This document shows, one piece after another, positions 15,614 to 24,765 of a stretch of DNA of 42,526 nucleotides. The position numbers were made by a program, and so were the translations under genes. The stretch covers positions 1 to 42,526 of the forward strand of contig JBPEWY010000081.1 of the NCBI GenBank assembly GCA_052032225.1. The letters run 5' to 3'. The DNA is from JBPEWY01 sp052032225. GTDB lineage: Bacteria; Bacteroidota; Bacteroidia; Flavobacteriales; Flavobacteriaceae. Position 1 is the stretch's first letter; each line of letters starts with the position of its first letter. The notes below the pieces were generated by a model. The model had not been told where the DNA came from and ran no database searches. It was given only the letters and a program-made list of their open reading frames with translations.

Positions 15614-16819
15614 TTAGGCAGTTTTTGCTTTTAAACGTTTCATTCTTCGTTTTACGTTGGCTTGTATTACGTAATGATCTATAGTAGGCGCAAACACATT
15701 CATTAATAAAATTGCCAACATTACACCTTCTGGGTAAGCCGGGTTAAATACTCTAATTAAAATTGATATGAAACCTACTAAGAATCCGTAAATCCATTTT
15801 CCTGTATTGGTTTGTGAAGCTGTTACAGGATCTGTAGCCATATATACTGTACCAAATGCAAAACCACCAATTAACAGGTGTTGCCAGAATTCAGTACTCA
15901 TTAAGCCGTAAAACTTGCTGCTCTCTGTTATAATACCTGCATCTACTACATAGTTAAATATTAGCCCCATAGCTATGGCTCCTAATACAGATGAGAGCAT
16001 AATTCTCCAGCTTCCAATTTTGGTGAATATTAAGAATAATCCTCCTAAGAGAATAAGTAATGTTGAAGTTTCTCCAACCGAACCCGGAATAAAACCATAG
16101 AACATATCTGCAATAGAGTAGCTTACTTCTTGGTTTTGAGCCAAGCTACCTAAAATGGTTTCTCCGGAAATAGCATCTGGAGTTCCTGCACGCTCAACTG
16201 CACCGTGAACCCATACTTTGTCTCCACTCATCCAGGTTGGGTAAGCAAAGAATAAAAAGGCTCTTACAGTAAGTGCAGGGTTAAGAATATTCATTCCTGT
16301 ACCACCAAATACCTCTTTCCCTATTATTACTCCAAATGCTACTGCAACAGCAAGCATCCAAAGTGGTAAATCAACAGGAACAATTAAAGGCACTAACATT
16401 CCTGTTACAAGGTATCCTTCTTCTACTTCGTGGCCTTTTATTACAGCAAAAATAAATTCTATAACAAGACCCACTCCGTATGATACTACAACAAGAGGCA
16501 ATACTTTTTGTAAGCCAATTATAAAGTTATCTAAATTCCAGAATGCAGTATCAAAAAATCCGGTAGCAGCATCAATAGTTCCTAAAGCTAAATAATGCTG
16601 ATATCCTGCATTAAACATCCCGAAAATTAAGCAAGGTACCAACGCCATAATAACGGTGTTCATGGTACGCTTAAGATCATCGGCTGCTTTAATATGAGTT
16701 CCTCCGTGAGTTGTTTCGTTAGGAGTGTATAAAAACGTATGAATGGCATTAAAGGCCGGAGCCATTTTAGTGCCTTTATACTTTTCTTTTAGCTTGTGCA
16801 AATTACTCTTTAAACCCAT
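15614..16819 (-). CDS. nqrB: Na+-translocating NADH:quinone reductase subunit B (flavoprotein)
   Basis: A 401-residue multi-spanning subunit that carries covalent FMN and forms the main Na+ path. The flavinylation site reads DAISGETILGSLAQN with T221 as acceptor; the canonical S-G-A-T appears as S-G-E-T. Other conserved stretches are VTGMLVPLIVPVDLPLW, FGGTGMNILNPALTVRAFLF and YMATDPVTASQTNTGKWIYG. The N-terminal cytosolic helix pair (residues 1-50) is intact. It starts 2 bp after nqrA. Confidence 0.97.
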   Translation of the reverse strand: MGLKSNLHKLKEKYKGTKMAPAFNAIHTFLYTPNETTHGGTHIKAADDLKRTMNTVIMALVPCLIFGMFNAGYQHYLALGTIDAATGFFDTAFWNLDNFIIGLQKVLPLVVVSYGVGLVIEFIFAVIKGHEVEEGYLVTGMLVPLIVPVDLPLWMLAVAVAFGVIIGKEVFGGTGMNILNPALTVRAFLFFAYPTWMSGDKVWVHGAVERAGTPDAISGETILGSLAQNQEVSYSIADMFYGFIPGSVGETSTLLILLGGLFLIFTKIGSWRIMLSSVLGAIAMGLIFNYVVDAGIITESSKFYGLMSTEFWQHLLIGGFAFGTVYMATDPVTASQTNTGKWIYGFLVGFISILIRVFNPAYPEGVMLAILLMNVFAPTIDHYVIQANVKRRMKRLKAKTA

Positions 16820-16821
16820 GG

Positions 16822-18177
16822 TTATCCTATTTCTTTAATCATTAAGTCTAAACCTTCTCTAATTATTTTTTGGTGTGGTTGCTTAGATACGCACACAAAC
16901 TCTGTAAGTGCAAAGTCTTCTGGCGCTACTTCGTACATACCTAACGCTTCCATCTCGTCTAAATCCTTGTACATGCAGGCCTTGAGCAATTGCATCGGGT
17001 AAATATCAAACGGGAACACTTCTTCATAATTTCCGGTTAAAACAAAAGCTCTGTGCTCTCCGTTTGTATTGGTATCTAAATCATATTTTTTATTCGGGAA
17101 TAACCATGAGAACGTTAGTGCTCTAGTGGTAGAAACCTTGTCGAACACCGGCTTGTTCCAACCAAAAAACTCATAGTCATCTCCTTCCGGTATTACTGTT
17201 ATGGTATTGCTGTAGTAATCTAATGCACCGTCCGGCTGAACTTGCTTACCGGTTAGTACATTTCCGGAAATAATACGAACATTAGCGTCTTTTTCAACAC
17301 CTTTATCATATATCATTGTTGCAACCTCACTACCTATTTTTGTTACAAAATAGCGTGGTTTTTGTATTGCCGAACCTACTAAAGCAACAATACGTTCTGC
17401 ATTAAATTTTCCGGTTAATAACAAATCTCCAATAATCACTAAATCTTGCGGAGTTACAGTCCAAACAACTTCTCCTTTGTTTATAGGATCTATTTTGTTG
17501 ATTTGAACACCAACATTTCCGGCCGGATGCGGACCAGAAACTTTATGTAGTGTAATTCCGTTTAAGTTTGCTAATGGTGAGTTAGATTTTTTACCAACAC
17601 AAACATGAACTTTTCCTGAGGTTAATTTACCTAAAGCTGTAACTGCAGCTTGCAATTGCGCTTCTTTACCTTGTAGCACATAATCGTAATCTGCTGCTAA
17701 CGGTGCTGTAGCATAACCCGAAATAAAAATGGCTTTAGGTGTTCTGTTTGGTTTAGCAATAATATCATAAGGACGTTGCTTGATAAAAGGCCAACATCCT
17801 GTTGCTAATAAATGCGATTTAATCTCGTCGGCACCTGCCGCATTAACATCTATAACCGCATTTTCTTGATACACCTGTTCTTTATCGGCCTGAATTTTTA
17901 TGGCCAATATACGTCTCTTCTCTCCACGAACTACATCAACTATTTCACCAGAAACCGGCGAAACAAATTTTACATCTTCGTTAGACTTATCGTAAAAAAC
18001 AGTCTCTCCTGCTTTTACTTTTTCGCCTACTTTTTTAACTAATTTTGGAATAACACCGTGGAAGTCTTCAGGTCTGATGGTGCAAAAATTGCTAACAATA
18101 GCTTTTTCTGTTGCTTTTTCTGCTTCACCTACTAATTTTATGTCCAGACCTTTTTTTATTCTAATGTCGTTTGACAT
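16822..18177 (-). CDS. nqrA: Na+-translocating NADH:quinone reductase subunit A
   Basis: A 451-residue cytoplasmic subunit without membrane segments, involved in ubiquinone or menaquinone interaction in the complex. The N-terminus IRIKKGLDIKLVGEAEK, the lipoyl-like segment KVGEKVKAGETVFYDKSN with FVSPVSGEIVDVVRGEKRRI, and RPYDIIAKPNRTPKAIFISG are characteristic. It heads the operon nqrA-B-C-D-E-F, whose genes are separated by 1-6 bp except nqrD-E. A -7 box lies 43 bp upstream. Confidence 0.96.
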   Translation of the reverse strand: MSNDIRIKKGLDIKLVGEAEKATEKAIVSNFCTIRPEDFHGVIPKLVKKVGEKVKAGETVFYDKSNEDVKFVSPVSGEIVDVVRGEKRRILAIKIQADKEQVYQENAVIDVNAAGADEIKSHLLATGCWPFIKQRPYDIIAKPNRTPKAIFISGYATAPLAADYDYVLQGKEAQLQAAVTALGKLTSGKVHVCVGKKSNSPLANLNGITLHKVSGPHPAGNVGVQINKIDPINKGEVVWTVTPQDLVIIGDLLLTGKFNAERIVALVGSAIQKPRYFVTKIGSEVATMIYDKGVEKDANVRIISGNVLTGKQVQPDGALDYYSNTITVIPEGDDYEFFGWNKPVFDKVSTTRALTFSWLFPNKKYDLDTNTNGEHRAFVLTGNYEEVFPFDIYPMQLLKACMYKDLDEMEALGMYEVAPEDFALTEFVCVSKQPHQKIIREGLDLMIKEIG

Positions 18178-18219
18178 AAGCTTTTATATAAGATTAGTGT
18201 TTATTTTGAAAAAGTCGTG

Positions 18220-18227
18220 CAAATTTA
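18220..18227 (-). promoter_or_regulatory. -7 element of the nqr operon
   Basis: On the minus strand this reads TAAATTTG, an exact TAnnTTTG match, 42 bp before the nqrA ATG (18175-18177). The leader would be about 35 nt. No TTTG is evident at -33. Confidence 0.55.
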
Positions 18228-18351
18228 CGAAATTCTATATGAAAATAAGGGAGTACATATATAAGTTTATTATTTATAATCATTCTAAATAAATAATCGT
18301 GCTTAGGCTGGTAATTTATGTATATTTACCTCTGTAACTCATAATACCATC

Positions 18352-19602
18352 ATGCATACAAATAAGTTTATTTGGCTGGTGCTTTTATTTTCTATATGTA
18401 CTTACAGCCAAGAAGCTATACAAGAAGTAGAACCTCCTAACTATATTAAAACCATTATTTTTAAAGGAGATAATGAAGGAGATCAATTTCCGGTTGTTAA
18501 ACTTGGAGAACCTATTTATTTAAGTTTTGATGATATTTCTGCTCAAGAAGAAGATTACTATTACAAATTAATACATTGCAATTACGACTGGACACCCTCT
18601 AATCTGGTTAAATCGCAATACTTACAAGGTGTAGACAACCAACGTATTTTAACCTATCAGAACTCTTATGGCACATTACAACCCTACTCTCATTACGAGC
18701 TTAAATTACCCAATAGCAGAACTAAATTTAAGCTTTCCGGTAATTATGTATTAGAAATATATAACAGGTTTGATGAGCTTATGTTCTCGCGACGTTTTGT
18801 TGTTTACAAAGATTTAGTTTCTGTTGGTGTAACTATTAAACGCTCGCGCGATTTTAATTATATAAACACTCATCAGGTTGTACAATTTACCATAAACTCA
18901 AACAATTTTCAGATTGTAAATCCTAAACAAGAAATTAAAATAGCCATATTACAAAATTACCATTGGCCTACTGCCATTTTTGATATTGCCCCACAATTTA
19001 CTGTTGGCAGCAATTTAATTTATAGGTACGATAATGAAACCCGATTTGAAGGCGGTAATGAATATTATAATGTAGACACTAAAGATTTAAGAGTAAATAC
19101 AGCATCTATAGGAAAAATAGAACTTAAAGAACTTTACAATCATTACCTATTTACAGATTATGCGCGAAATAAAGACCCATACACTTACTTTCCGGATATA
19201 AATGGTGATTTTTTAATACGTACGCTGCAAGGCACAGAAAATAGAACAGAAGCAGAGTACACCAAAGTACATTTTAGCTTGGGCTATAACCAAGATATTG
19301 GTCTACAAGATGTGTATGTTTTTGGTAAGTTTAACAATTATGCGTTAACTACAGAAAACAAACTAACCTACAATGAGAGCACTAATACTTTAGAAGGCTC
19401 ATTACTTTTAAAACAAGGATTTTACAACTATAAATATGTATTGGTTTCGCCAAACGGAGAAATACGTTACAATGCTCTTGGAGGCAATCACTACCAAACA
19501 GAAAATAATTATTTAGTGTTGGTATATTATCGAGATTTTGGTGGTCAGTACGACAATATTATAGGGATAGGAAGTGCAAACGGAGAAACAATAACCAACT
19601 AA
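18352..19602 (+). CDS. Type IX secretion system Plug protein (DUF5103)
   Basis: A 416-residue exported protein (signal peptide MHTNKFIWLVLLFSICTYSQ). Sequence features are those of the DUF5103 family: IKTIIFKGDNEGDQFPVVKLGE near the start, DYYYKLIHCNYDWTPSNLVKSQYL and the downstream NSYGTLQPYSHYELKLP. In Flavobacterium johnsoniae a member of this family is the Plug that closes the periplasmic opening of the SprA translocon (known structure of the SprA complex). I therefore call it a T9SS component. It sits divergent from nqrA and 8 bp upstream of a DUF3667 gene. Confidence 0.88.
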   Translation: MHTNKFIWLVLLFSICTYSQEAIQEVEPPNYIKTIIFKGDNEGDQFPVVKLGEPIYLSFDDISAQEEDYYYKLIHCNYDWTPSNLVKSQYLQGVDNQRILTYQNSYGTLQPYSHYELKLPNSRTKFKLSGNYVLEIYNRFDELMFSRRFVVYKDLVSVGVTIKRSRDFNYINTHQVVQFTINSNNFQIVNPKQEIKIAILQNYHWPTAIFDIAPQFTVGSNLIYRYDNETRFEGGNEYYNVDTKDLRVNTASIGKIELKELYNHYLFTDYARNKDPYTYFPDINGDFLIRTLQGTENRTEAEYTKVHFSLGYNQDIGLQDVYVFGKFNNYALTTENKLTYNESTNTLEGSLLLKQGFYNYKYVLVSPNGEIRYNALGGNHYQTENNYLVLVYYRDFGGQYDNIIGIGSANGETITN

Positions 19603-19610
19603 CTATCACA

Positions 19611-20732
19611 ATGAGCTCTAACAAACCCATCCCGTCTAAACGTTACGCCAAACAATACCGAGGTGTAAAATGCTTAAATTGTAATCATCCGTTAGATATT
19701 AGCGATAAATACTGCCCTAATTGCTCTCAAATAAACAGCACAAAGAAAATTAGTTTTAAAGATGTTATAGACGAGTTTTTTTCCAGTTTTATTTCGTACG
19801 ATTCTAAGATTAGAAAAACACTGGCAGCCCTAATTTTTAAACCCGGTAAAATCACCAAAGAATATATTAACGGTAAGCGTGTTGCTTACACCAATCCGTT
19901 TAGATTTTTACTAAGCTTATGTATAGTGTATTTTTTAATGCTTAATTGCACAAGCAACTTAAGCGATATAGATAGATTTGGTGACAATTTAACAAACCAA
20001 ACATTTACAACTGCTGCAAAAAGCCCAATTAAAGCCAACATAAAAAACCCCAAAGAGCAAGCACAGGTACTTGGAGCATTAGATTCTTTAAATTTAGATT
20101 CTATTCAGAATTTAAAAAGAAACCAAGACTCAATTAATTTAGCCAGCCCTAAAAAATTTTTTAAACAAACTGACTCTTTAAGTTTTGTAGAACGGTTAAG
20201 TGTTAAAATAGATTTTTTTCAAAACGCTATTAAACAAAAAAAGTATTACACTTTTACCGAAGCCAAAGACTCACTACAAATTACTAACACTTTTGAAAAT
20301 CGGCTTTCGTTTAATATGAGTAAAAGCATTCTTAAAAGCATGCAGCAACCAGGATCTTTTATAAGCTCTTTAATATCAAAACTTCCTTTTTTAATATTTT
20401 TCTTTTTACCTGTTTTTGCAGTATTTATTTGGTTGATTTATTCTAAACGAAAATTTAATTATATGGACCACCTGGTGTTTAGTTTTCACACCCAATCTAT
20501 GCTTATAATTTTACTGATTTTTTCGTTTATTATTGACACCTTTTTAGAGGTAGATTCTTCGGGTATTTTTCTGATTTTGTTTTCGTTATACCTTTTAAGA
20601 GCCATGTATGTATTTTACGAGCAAAGCAAAATCAAAACATTTGTTAAATTTATGTTTCTTAACACTATTTTTTTTACCTTAGCAAGCGTTTCGGCCTTAA
20701 TTTTCTTAATAGGAAGCGTTTTTACGTATTAG
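19611..20732 (+). CDS. DUF3667 membrane protein with N-terminal zinc ribbon
   Basis: A 373-residue protein. The N-terminus carries a zinc-ribbon: C21, C24, C35 and C38 (VKCLNCNHPLDISDKYCPNC). The stretch ISFKDVIDEFFSSFISYDSK and IRKTLAALIFKPGKITKEYI followed by GKRVAYTNPFRFLLSL is the hallmark of DUF3667. One membrane helix follows (about 104-118), then a long hydrophilic loop of roughly 130 residues, and three to four helices at the C-terminus. Function is unknown. It lies between the T9SS Plug gene (8 bp) and apaG (4 bp), so the three are probably co-transcribed. Confidence 0.88.
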   Translation: MSSNKPIPSKRYAKQYRGVKCLNCNHPLDISDKYCPNCSQINSTKKISFKDVIDEFFSSFISYDSKIRKTLAALIFKPGKITKEYINGKRVAYTNPFRFLLSLCIVYFLMLNCTSNLSDIDRFGDNLTNQTFTTAAKSPIKANIKNPKEQAQVLGALDSLNLDSIQNLKRNQDSINLASPKKFFKQTDSLSFVERLSVKIDFFQNAIKQKKYYTFTEAKDSLQITNTFENRLSFNMSKSILKSMQQPGSFISSLISKLPFLIFFFLPVFAVFIWLIYSKRKFNYMDHLVFSFHTQSMLIILLIFSFIIDTFLEVDSSGIFLILFSLYLLRAMYVFYEQSKIKTFVKFMFLNTIFFTLASVSALIFLIGSVFTY

Positions 20733-20736
20733 TGGT

Positions 20737-21123
20737 ATGATTACACAAGTAACCAAAGGCATAAAAATTTCTGTTGAAACTAGTTTTGAAGGCACTTTCT
20801 TCAAAAACTACAAAATGAACTATGCTTTTGGATACAGAATCTCTATAGAAAACCAAAGTAAAGACACCGTACAACTCACATCGCGCCACTGGCAAATTTT
20901 TGATTCTTTAAACGATATAGAAATTGTAGATGGTGAAGGCGTTATAGGAAAAAAACCGGTTTTAAAACCCGGTGAAGTTTATACCTATAGTTCCGGGTGT
21001 TTACTTACTTCTCCTATTGGCTCTATGCGAGGTTATTTTAACATGATTAACTTCACTACCACACGTCGTTTTAGAGTATTTATACCTACATTTAAACTCT
21101 GTGCTCCTTTTGCAATAAACTAA
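20737..21123 (+). CDS. apaG: ApaG family protein
   Basis: A 128-residue single-domain beta-sandwich protein of the ApaG family, normal in length. Recognised from GTFFKNYKMNYAFGYRISIE, SRHWQIFDSLNDIEIVDGEG, VIGKKPVLKPGEVYTYSSGC and PIGSMRGYFNM. ApaG in enterobacteria is linked to cobalt and magnesium resistance, though its biochemical role is not settled; the fold also occurs as a protein-interaction domain in F-box proteins. It is cytoplasmic and follows the DUF3667 gene by 4 bp. Confidence 0.93.
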   Translation: MITQVTKGIKISVETSFEGTFFKNYKMNYAFGYRISIENQSKDTVQLTSRHWQIFDSLNDIEIVDGEGVIGKKPVLKPGEVYTYSSGCLLTSPIGSMRGYFNMINFTTTRRFRVFIPTFKLCAPFAIN

Positions 21124-21179
21124 TCTTTTATTACTCTCATTAAGATTGATAAAGCTTTCATAATGAAGTTAGAAAAAGC

Positions 21180-21205
21180 GCATGCGTTTTCTTACCTTTG
21201 CATGC
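21180..21205 (+). promoter_or_regulatory. pruA promoter: -7 element flanked by two GCATGC palindromes
   Basis: TACCTTTG at 21193-21200 is an exact -7 match, 33 bp before the pruA ATG. The self-complementary hexamer GCATGC occurs at 21180-21185 and again at 21200-21205, exactly 20 bp apart (two helical turns), bracketing the -7 box. Such spacing would suit a dimeric regulator; no regulator is known from the sequence. The -7 call is firmer than the operator idea. Confidence 0.5.
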
Positions 21206-21232
21206 AATTAATCATAAAAACACCATATAACC

Positions 21233-22858
21233 ATGGGAAAAGGATTTTTTCAAGTACCAACTGCTATAAATGAACCTGTTAAATCTTACGCTCCGGGAAC
21301 ACCTGAACGTGAAGCCGTTTTAAAACAATACAAAGAGTATTACAATGGCAACATGGAGGTTCCGCTTTACATTGGTAGCGAAGAAATAAAAACAGGCAAC
21401 ACAAAACCAATGTCTCCTCCACACGACCATAAACATGTGGTTGGCCACTATCATACAGCAAACAAAGAACATGTAGAAAAAGCCATCTCAGAGGCGCTTA
21501 AAGCCAGAAAAGAGTGGGCTGCACTTACTTGGGAGCAACGTGCAGCAATTTTCTTAAAAGCTGCAGAATTAATTGCCGGACCTTACCGAGCTAAACTAAA
21601 TGCAGCTACAATGATAGCGCAATCTAAAACCATACACCAAGCAGAGATAGATTCTGCTTGCGAGCTTATAGACTTCTTGCGTTTTAATGTAGAGTTTATG
21701 GCTCAAATTTATCAAGAGCAACCTGAATCTTCAGAAGGAATCTGGAACCGTGTAGAGTACAGACCTCTAGAAGGTTTTGTGTATGCTGTTACTCCTTTCA
21801 ACTTTACAGCAATTGCCGGTAACCTACCAGCAAGTGCAGCCATGATGGGTAATGTAGTTGTTTGGAAACCAAGTGACAGCCAGGTATTCTCTGCTAATGT
21901 AATTATGGAAGTATTTAAAGAAGCCGGATTACCGGACGGTGTAATTAATATGGTTTGCGGTGATCCTGTTATGATTACAGATACTGTTCTGGCTAGTCCT
22001 GATTTTTCTGGAATACATTTTACAGGATCTACTTTTGTATTTAAAGAACTCTGGAAAAAAATAGGTAACAACATTCATACCTACAAAACCTATCCAAGAA
22101 TAGTAGGAGAAACAGGAGGTAAAGACTTTATTATTGCACACCCTAGCGCCAATGCTAAAGAGGTAGCTACTGCTATTACACGTGGAGCATTCGAGTTCCA
22201 AGGTCAAAAATGTAGTGCAGCCTCGAGAGTTTACTTACCAAAATCTAAAGCAGACCAAATTTTAGAGTTTGTAAAAGAAGACGTAAAGTCTTTTAAAATA
22301 GGCTCTCCGGAAGATATGAGTAACTTTATTACTGCAGTAATTCATGAAGCTTCTTTTGATAAGCTTGTGAGCTATATAGAACAAGCTAAAAAAGATAGCG
22401 ATGCAGAAATTATTGCCGGTGGTAGTTACGATAAATCTAAAGGATATTTTATTGAGCCAACTGTAATTTTAACAACTAACCCTAAATACACAACTATGGA
22501 GACCGAGCTTTTTGGTCCTGTAGTAACGGTTTATATTTATGAAGATGCCGAGTGGAGCAATACATTAAAATTAGTAGACGAAACTTCAGAATATGCATTA
22601 ACTGGAGCTATTTTCTCTAAAGACAGATATGCTATAGATGAAGCTACTAAAGCTCTAGAAAATTGTGCAGGTAACTTCTATGTAAACGACAAACCAACAG
22701 GAGCCGTTGTTGGACAACAACCATTTGGTGGAGCAAGAGCTTCCGGTACAAATGATAAAGCCGGTAGTGCCCAAAACTTATTACGTTGGGTGTCTCCAAG
22801 ACTCATTAAAGAAACTTTTGTACCACCAACAGATTACAGATATCCTTTTTTAGGTTAA
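21233..22858 (+). CDS. pruA: 1-pyrroline-5-carboxylate dehydrogenase (L-glutamate gamma-semialdehyde dehydrogenase)
   Basis: A 541-residue aldehyde dehydrogenase that oxidises glutamate semialdehyde to glutamate with NAD+, the second step of proline degradation. Catalytic residues are C327 in FEFQGQKCSAASR and E293 in RIVGETGGKDF; TPFNFTAIAGNLPA and FTGSTFVFKELW belong to the NAD+ site. The N-terminal extension (FFQVPTAINEPVKSYAPGTP) and length match the single-function P5C dehydrogenase type rather than the PutA fusion. No proline dehydrogenase gene is in the window. A hairpin terminator follows 8 bp after the stop. Confidence 0.96.
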   Translation: MGKGFFQVPTAINEPVKSYAPGTPEREAVLKQYKEYYNGNMEVPLYIGSEEIKTGNTKPMSPPHDHKHVVGHYHTANKEHVEKAISEALKARKEWAALTWEQRAAIFLKAAELIAGPYRAKLNAATMIAQSKTIHQAEIDSACELIDFLRFNVEFMAQIYQEQPESSEGIWNRVEYRPLEGFVYAVTPFNFTAIAGNLPASAAMMGNVVVWKPSDSQVFSANVIMEVFKEAGLPDGVINMVCGDPVMITDTVLASPDFSGIHFTGSTFVFKELWKKIGNNIHTYKTYPRIVGETGGKDFIIAHPSANAKEVATAITRGAFEFQGQKCSAASRVYLPKSKADQILEFVKEDVKSFKIGSPEDMSNFITAVIHEASFDKLVSYIEQAKKDSDAEIIAGGSYDKSKGYFIEPTVILTTNPKYTTMETELFGPVVTVYIYEDAEWSNTLKLVDETSEYALTGAIFSKDRYAIDEATKALENCAGNFYVNDKPTGAVVGQQPFGGARASGTNDKAGSAQNLLRWVSPRLIKETFVPPTDYRYPFLG

Positions 22859-22866
22859 TATAAAAT

Positions 22867-22895
22867 AGGCTGCCAACAAAGGCAGCCTTTTCTTT
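22867..22895. terminator. Hairpin terminator between convergent pruA and rsmG
   Basis: AGGCTGCC (22867-22874) pairs with GGCAGCCT (22881-22888) across the loop AACAAA and is followed by TTTCTTT. On the other strand the stem runs into TATTTTAT, so weaker termination of rsmG is also possible. Confidence 0.85.
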
Positions 22896-22897
22896 AT

Positions 22898-23533
22898 TTA
22901 TCCTTTAAACTTTAACGGCAAATGAACCACTTTTTTAGTCTCAAAAAAAGGTTCAGAAAAAAACTCAGAAATATTATAAAGTTTAACCGTTTTATACTGT
23001 GATAATTCTTCGGTTAAATCGCCTCCTTTTAAATATAAAATTCCGTTTTTAAGCTGGTGTTCTGATTTCTTTTTTACTTTTCCTCTTACCCACTTCACAA
23101 AATCAGGCATATTGGTTACTGCTCTGCTTACAATAAAATCAAACTGATCTTTTACTTTTTCTGCTCTAATATGTGATGCTGTTACATTTGTTAAATTAAG
23201 CTCTTTTGCCACAGCATCTACCACTTTTATTTTTTTAGCAATTGCATCTGTAAGGTAAAAGTTGGTTTCAGGAAATAAAATTGCCAATGGTATGCCCGGA
23301 AATCCTCCTCCTGTACCAACATCTAGAATATGTGCTCCCGGTAAAAAAGGCTGAACTTTTGCTATAGCTAAAGAATGTAGTACGTGCCTTTCGTATAAAG
23401 AATCTATATCTTTTCTGGATATAACATTAATTTGAGCATTCCAATATTTATACAATTCTTCTAACTGAAGTATCTGATTTTTTTGGTTGGACGTTAAATC
23501 GGGAAAATACTTAAACACCAGGTCTGCACTCAT
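22898..23533 (-). CDS. rsmG: 16S rRNA (guanine527-N7)-methyltransferase
   Basis: A 211-residue RsmG (GidB) methyltransferase that makes m7G527 in 16S rRNA; loss gives low-level streptomycin resistance in several bacteria. I start at the ATG at 23531-23533 (MSADLVFKYFPDLTSNQKNQ), which gives the family's normal length; the frame is open 45 codons further upstream but that part overlaps the divergent promoter. The SAM site is HILDVGTGGGFPGIPLAILF; ISRKDIDSLYERHVLHSLAI and DFIVSRAVTNMPDFVKW are family signatures. Confidence 0.95.
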   Translation of the reverse strand: MSADLVFKYFPDLTSNQKNQILQLEELYKYWNAQINVISRKDIDSLYERHVLHSLAIAKVQPFLPGAHILDVGTGGGFPGIPLAILFPETNFYLTDAIAKKIKVVDAVAKELNLTNVTASHIRAEKVKDQFDFIVSRAVTNMPDFVKWVRGKVKKKSEHQLKNGILYLKGGDLTEELSQYKTVKLYNISEFFSEPFFETKKVVHLPLKFKG

Positions 23534-23551
23534 AATTTGCTTAATTTTTAG

Positions 23552-23559
23552 CAAAAATA
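23552..23559 (-). promoter_or_regulatory. -7 element of rsmG
   Basis: Minus-strand TATTTTTG, exact consensus, 18 bp before the chosen rsmG ATG. It lies inside the longer open frame, supporting the shorter start. Confidence 0.6.
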
Positions 23560-23616
23560 GTGTTTTTAGACTTCGTAAAATTTTATTAAATAAAAAGGTT
23601 GTTTGGTTTAAATATG

Positions 23617-23624
23617 TATTTTTG
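23617..23624 (+). promoter_or_regulatory. -7 element of the desaturase gene
   Basis: TATTTTTG, exact consensus, 35 bp before the ATG at 23660. TTG at 23599-23601 with a 15-bp spacer is a possible -33. Confidence 0.6.
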
Positions 23625-23659
23625 ACACAAATAAATATTATTAAGTTACAATTATTTTT

Positions 23660-24763
23660 ATGTCTCAACCTACACTTAGATTCTCTAGGAAAGAGCGATC
23701 AGATTTCTTCAAAACCCTTAACAAACGTGTAAATCAGTACTTTAAAGACAACAACATAAAACGTACAGGCAACTGGAAATTATATGTGAAAACTGCTGTA
23801 ATGTTTGCATTGTTTTTAACTCCTTATTTTTTAATCCTAACAATTAATATGAGCCAATGGATTCAGTTGCTTTTAACCATTGTAATTGGTATCGGAATGG
23901 CCGGAGTTGGTATGAATGTAATGCACGATGGTAATCATGGTTCTTATTCATCAAAAAAATGGATTAACAACCTGATGGGAGGTAGCATGTATATTCTTGC
24001 CGGAAATGTTTACAATTGGAAAGTACAACACAATGTACTACACCACACCTATACTAATATTCATGGGCATGATGAAGATTTAGATGCCGGTAGAATAATT
24101 AGGTTTTCTAAACATGCTAAATGGCGCTATTTTCACCAATTTCAACATTACTACTCTATTCTGCTATACGGTTTACTAACCATTAACTGGGCAATTACTA
24201 CAGATTTTAAGCAAATGCGCAGTTACTTAAAAAGAAAATTGTCTTATGGAAAGTTTCCTAACCCTACAAAAGAGTGGAGCGTTTTAATAATAACAAAAAT
24301 AATATACCTTTCTATTTGGATTTTATTACCCATACTCATTTCAAATATAGCTTGGTGGAAAGTATTAATTGGCTTTTTTGTAATGCATTACACTGCCGGA
24401 TTAATTTTAAGTATTGTTTTTCAGTTAGCGCATGTTGTTGAAGAAACAGAAACCCCGTTACCAGACGAGGGCGGCACCATGAAAAACTCTTGGGCAATTC
24501 ATCAGTTATTTACAACGGCAAATTTCTCTACTAAAAACAAGATTGTTAATTGGTTTACAGGTGGATTAAATCATCAGGTAGAGCATCATATTTTCCCAAA
24601 TATTAGTCATGTTCATTATAACAAAATTGCCAAAATTGTTAAACAAACCGCAAAAGAATTTAATTTACCCTATAACGAGTATAAATCTACCAGAAAAGCT
24701 ATAATTTCGCATTTTAAACATTTAAAAGAATTAGGTAAAAAACCAGATTATCAATTATCATAG
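23660..24763 (+). CDS. Membrane fatty acid desaturase
   Basis: A 367-residue di-iron membrane desaturase that introduces a double bond into acyl chains, helping membrane fluidity. The three histidine boxes are present: HDGNH at MNVMHDGNHGSYSSKKW, HNVLHH at KVQHNVLHHTYTNIHG, and HQVEHH at GGLNHQVEHHIFPNISH. Helices lie at about residues 46-90 and 205-260. The HxxHH in the third box with leading Q resembles front-end (delta-5/delta-6 type, linoleoyl-CoA desaturase-like) enzymes, but no cytochrome b5 domain is fused, so an external donor is needed. The aminotransferase gene follows 2 bp after the stop. Confidence 0.93.
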   Translation: MSQPTLRFSRKERSDFFKTLNKRVNQYFKDNNIKRTGNWKLYVKTAVMFALFLTPYFLILTINMSQWIQLLLTIVIGIGMAGVGMNVMHDGNHGSYSSKKWINNLMGGSMYILAGNVYNWKVQHNVLHHTYTNIHGHDEDLDAGRIIRFSKHAKWRYFHQFQHYYSILLYGLLTINWAITTDFKQMRSYLKRKLSYGKFPNPTKEWSVLIITKIIYLSIWILLPILISNIAWWKVLIGFFVMHYTAGLILSIVFQLAHVVEETETPLPDEGGTMKNSWAIHQLFTTANFSTKNKIVNWFTGGLNHQVEHHIFPNISHVHYNKIAKIVKQTAKEFNLPYNEYKSTRKAIISHFKHLKELGKKPDYQLS

Positions 24764-24765
24764 TT

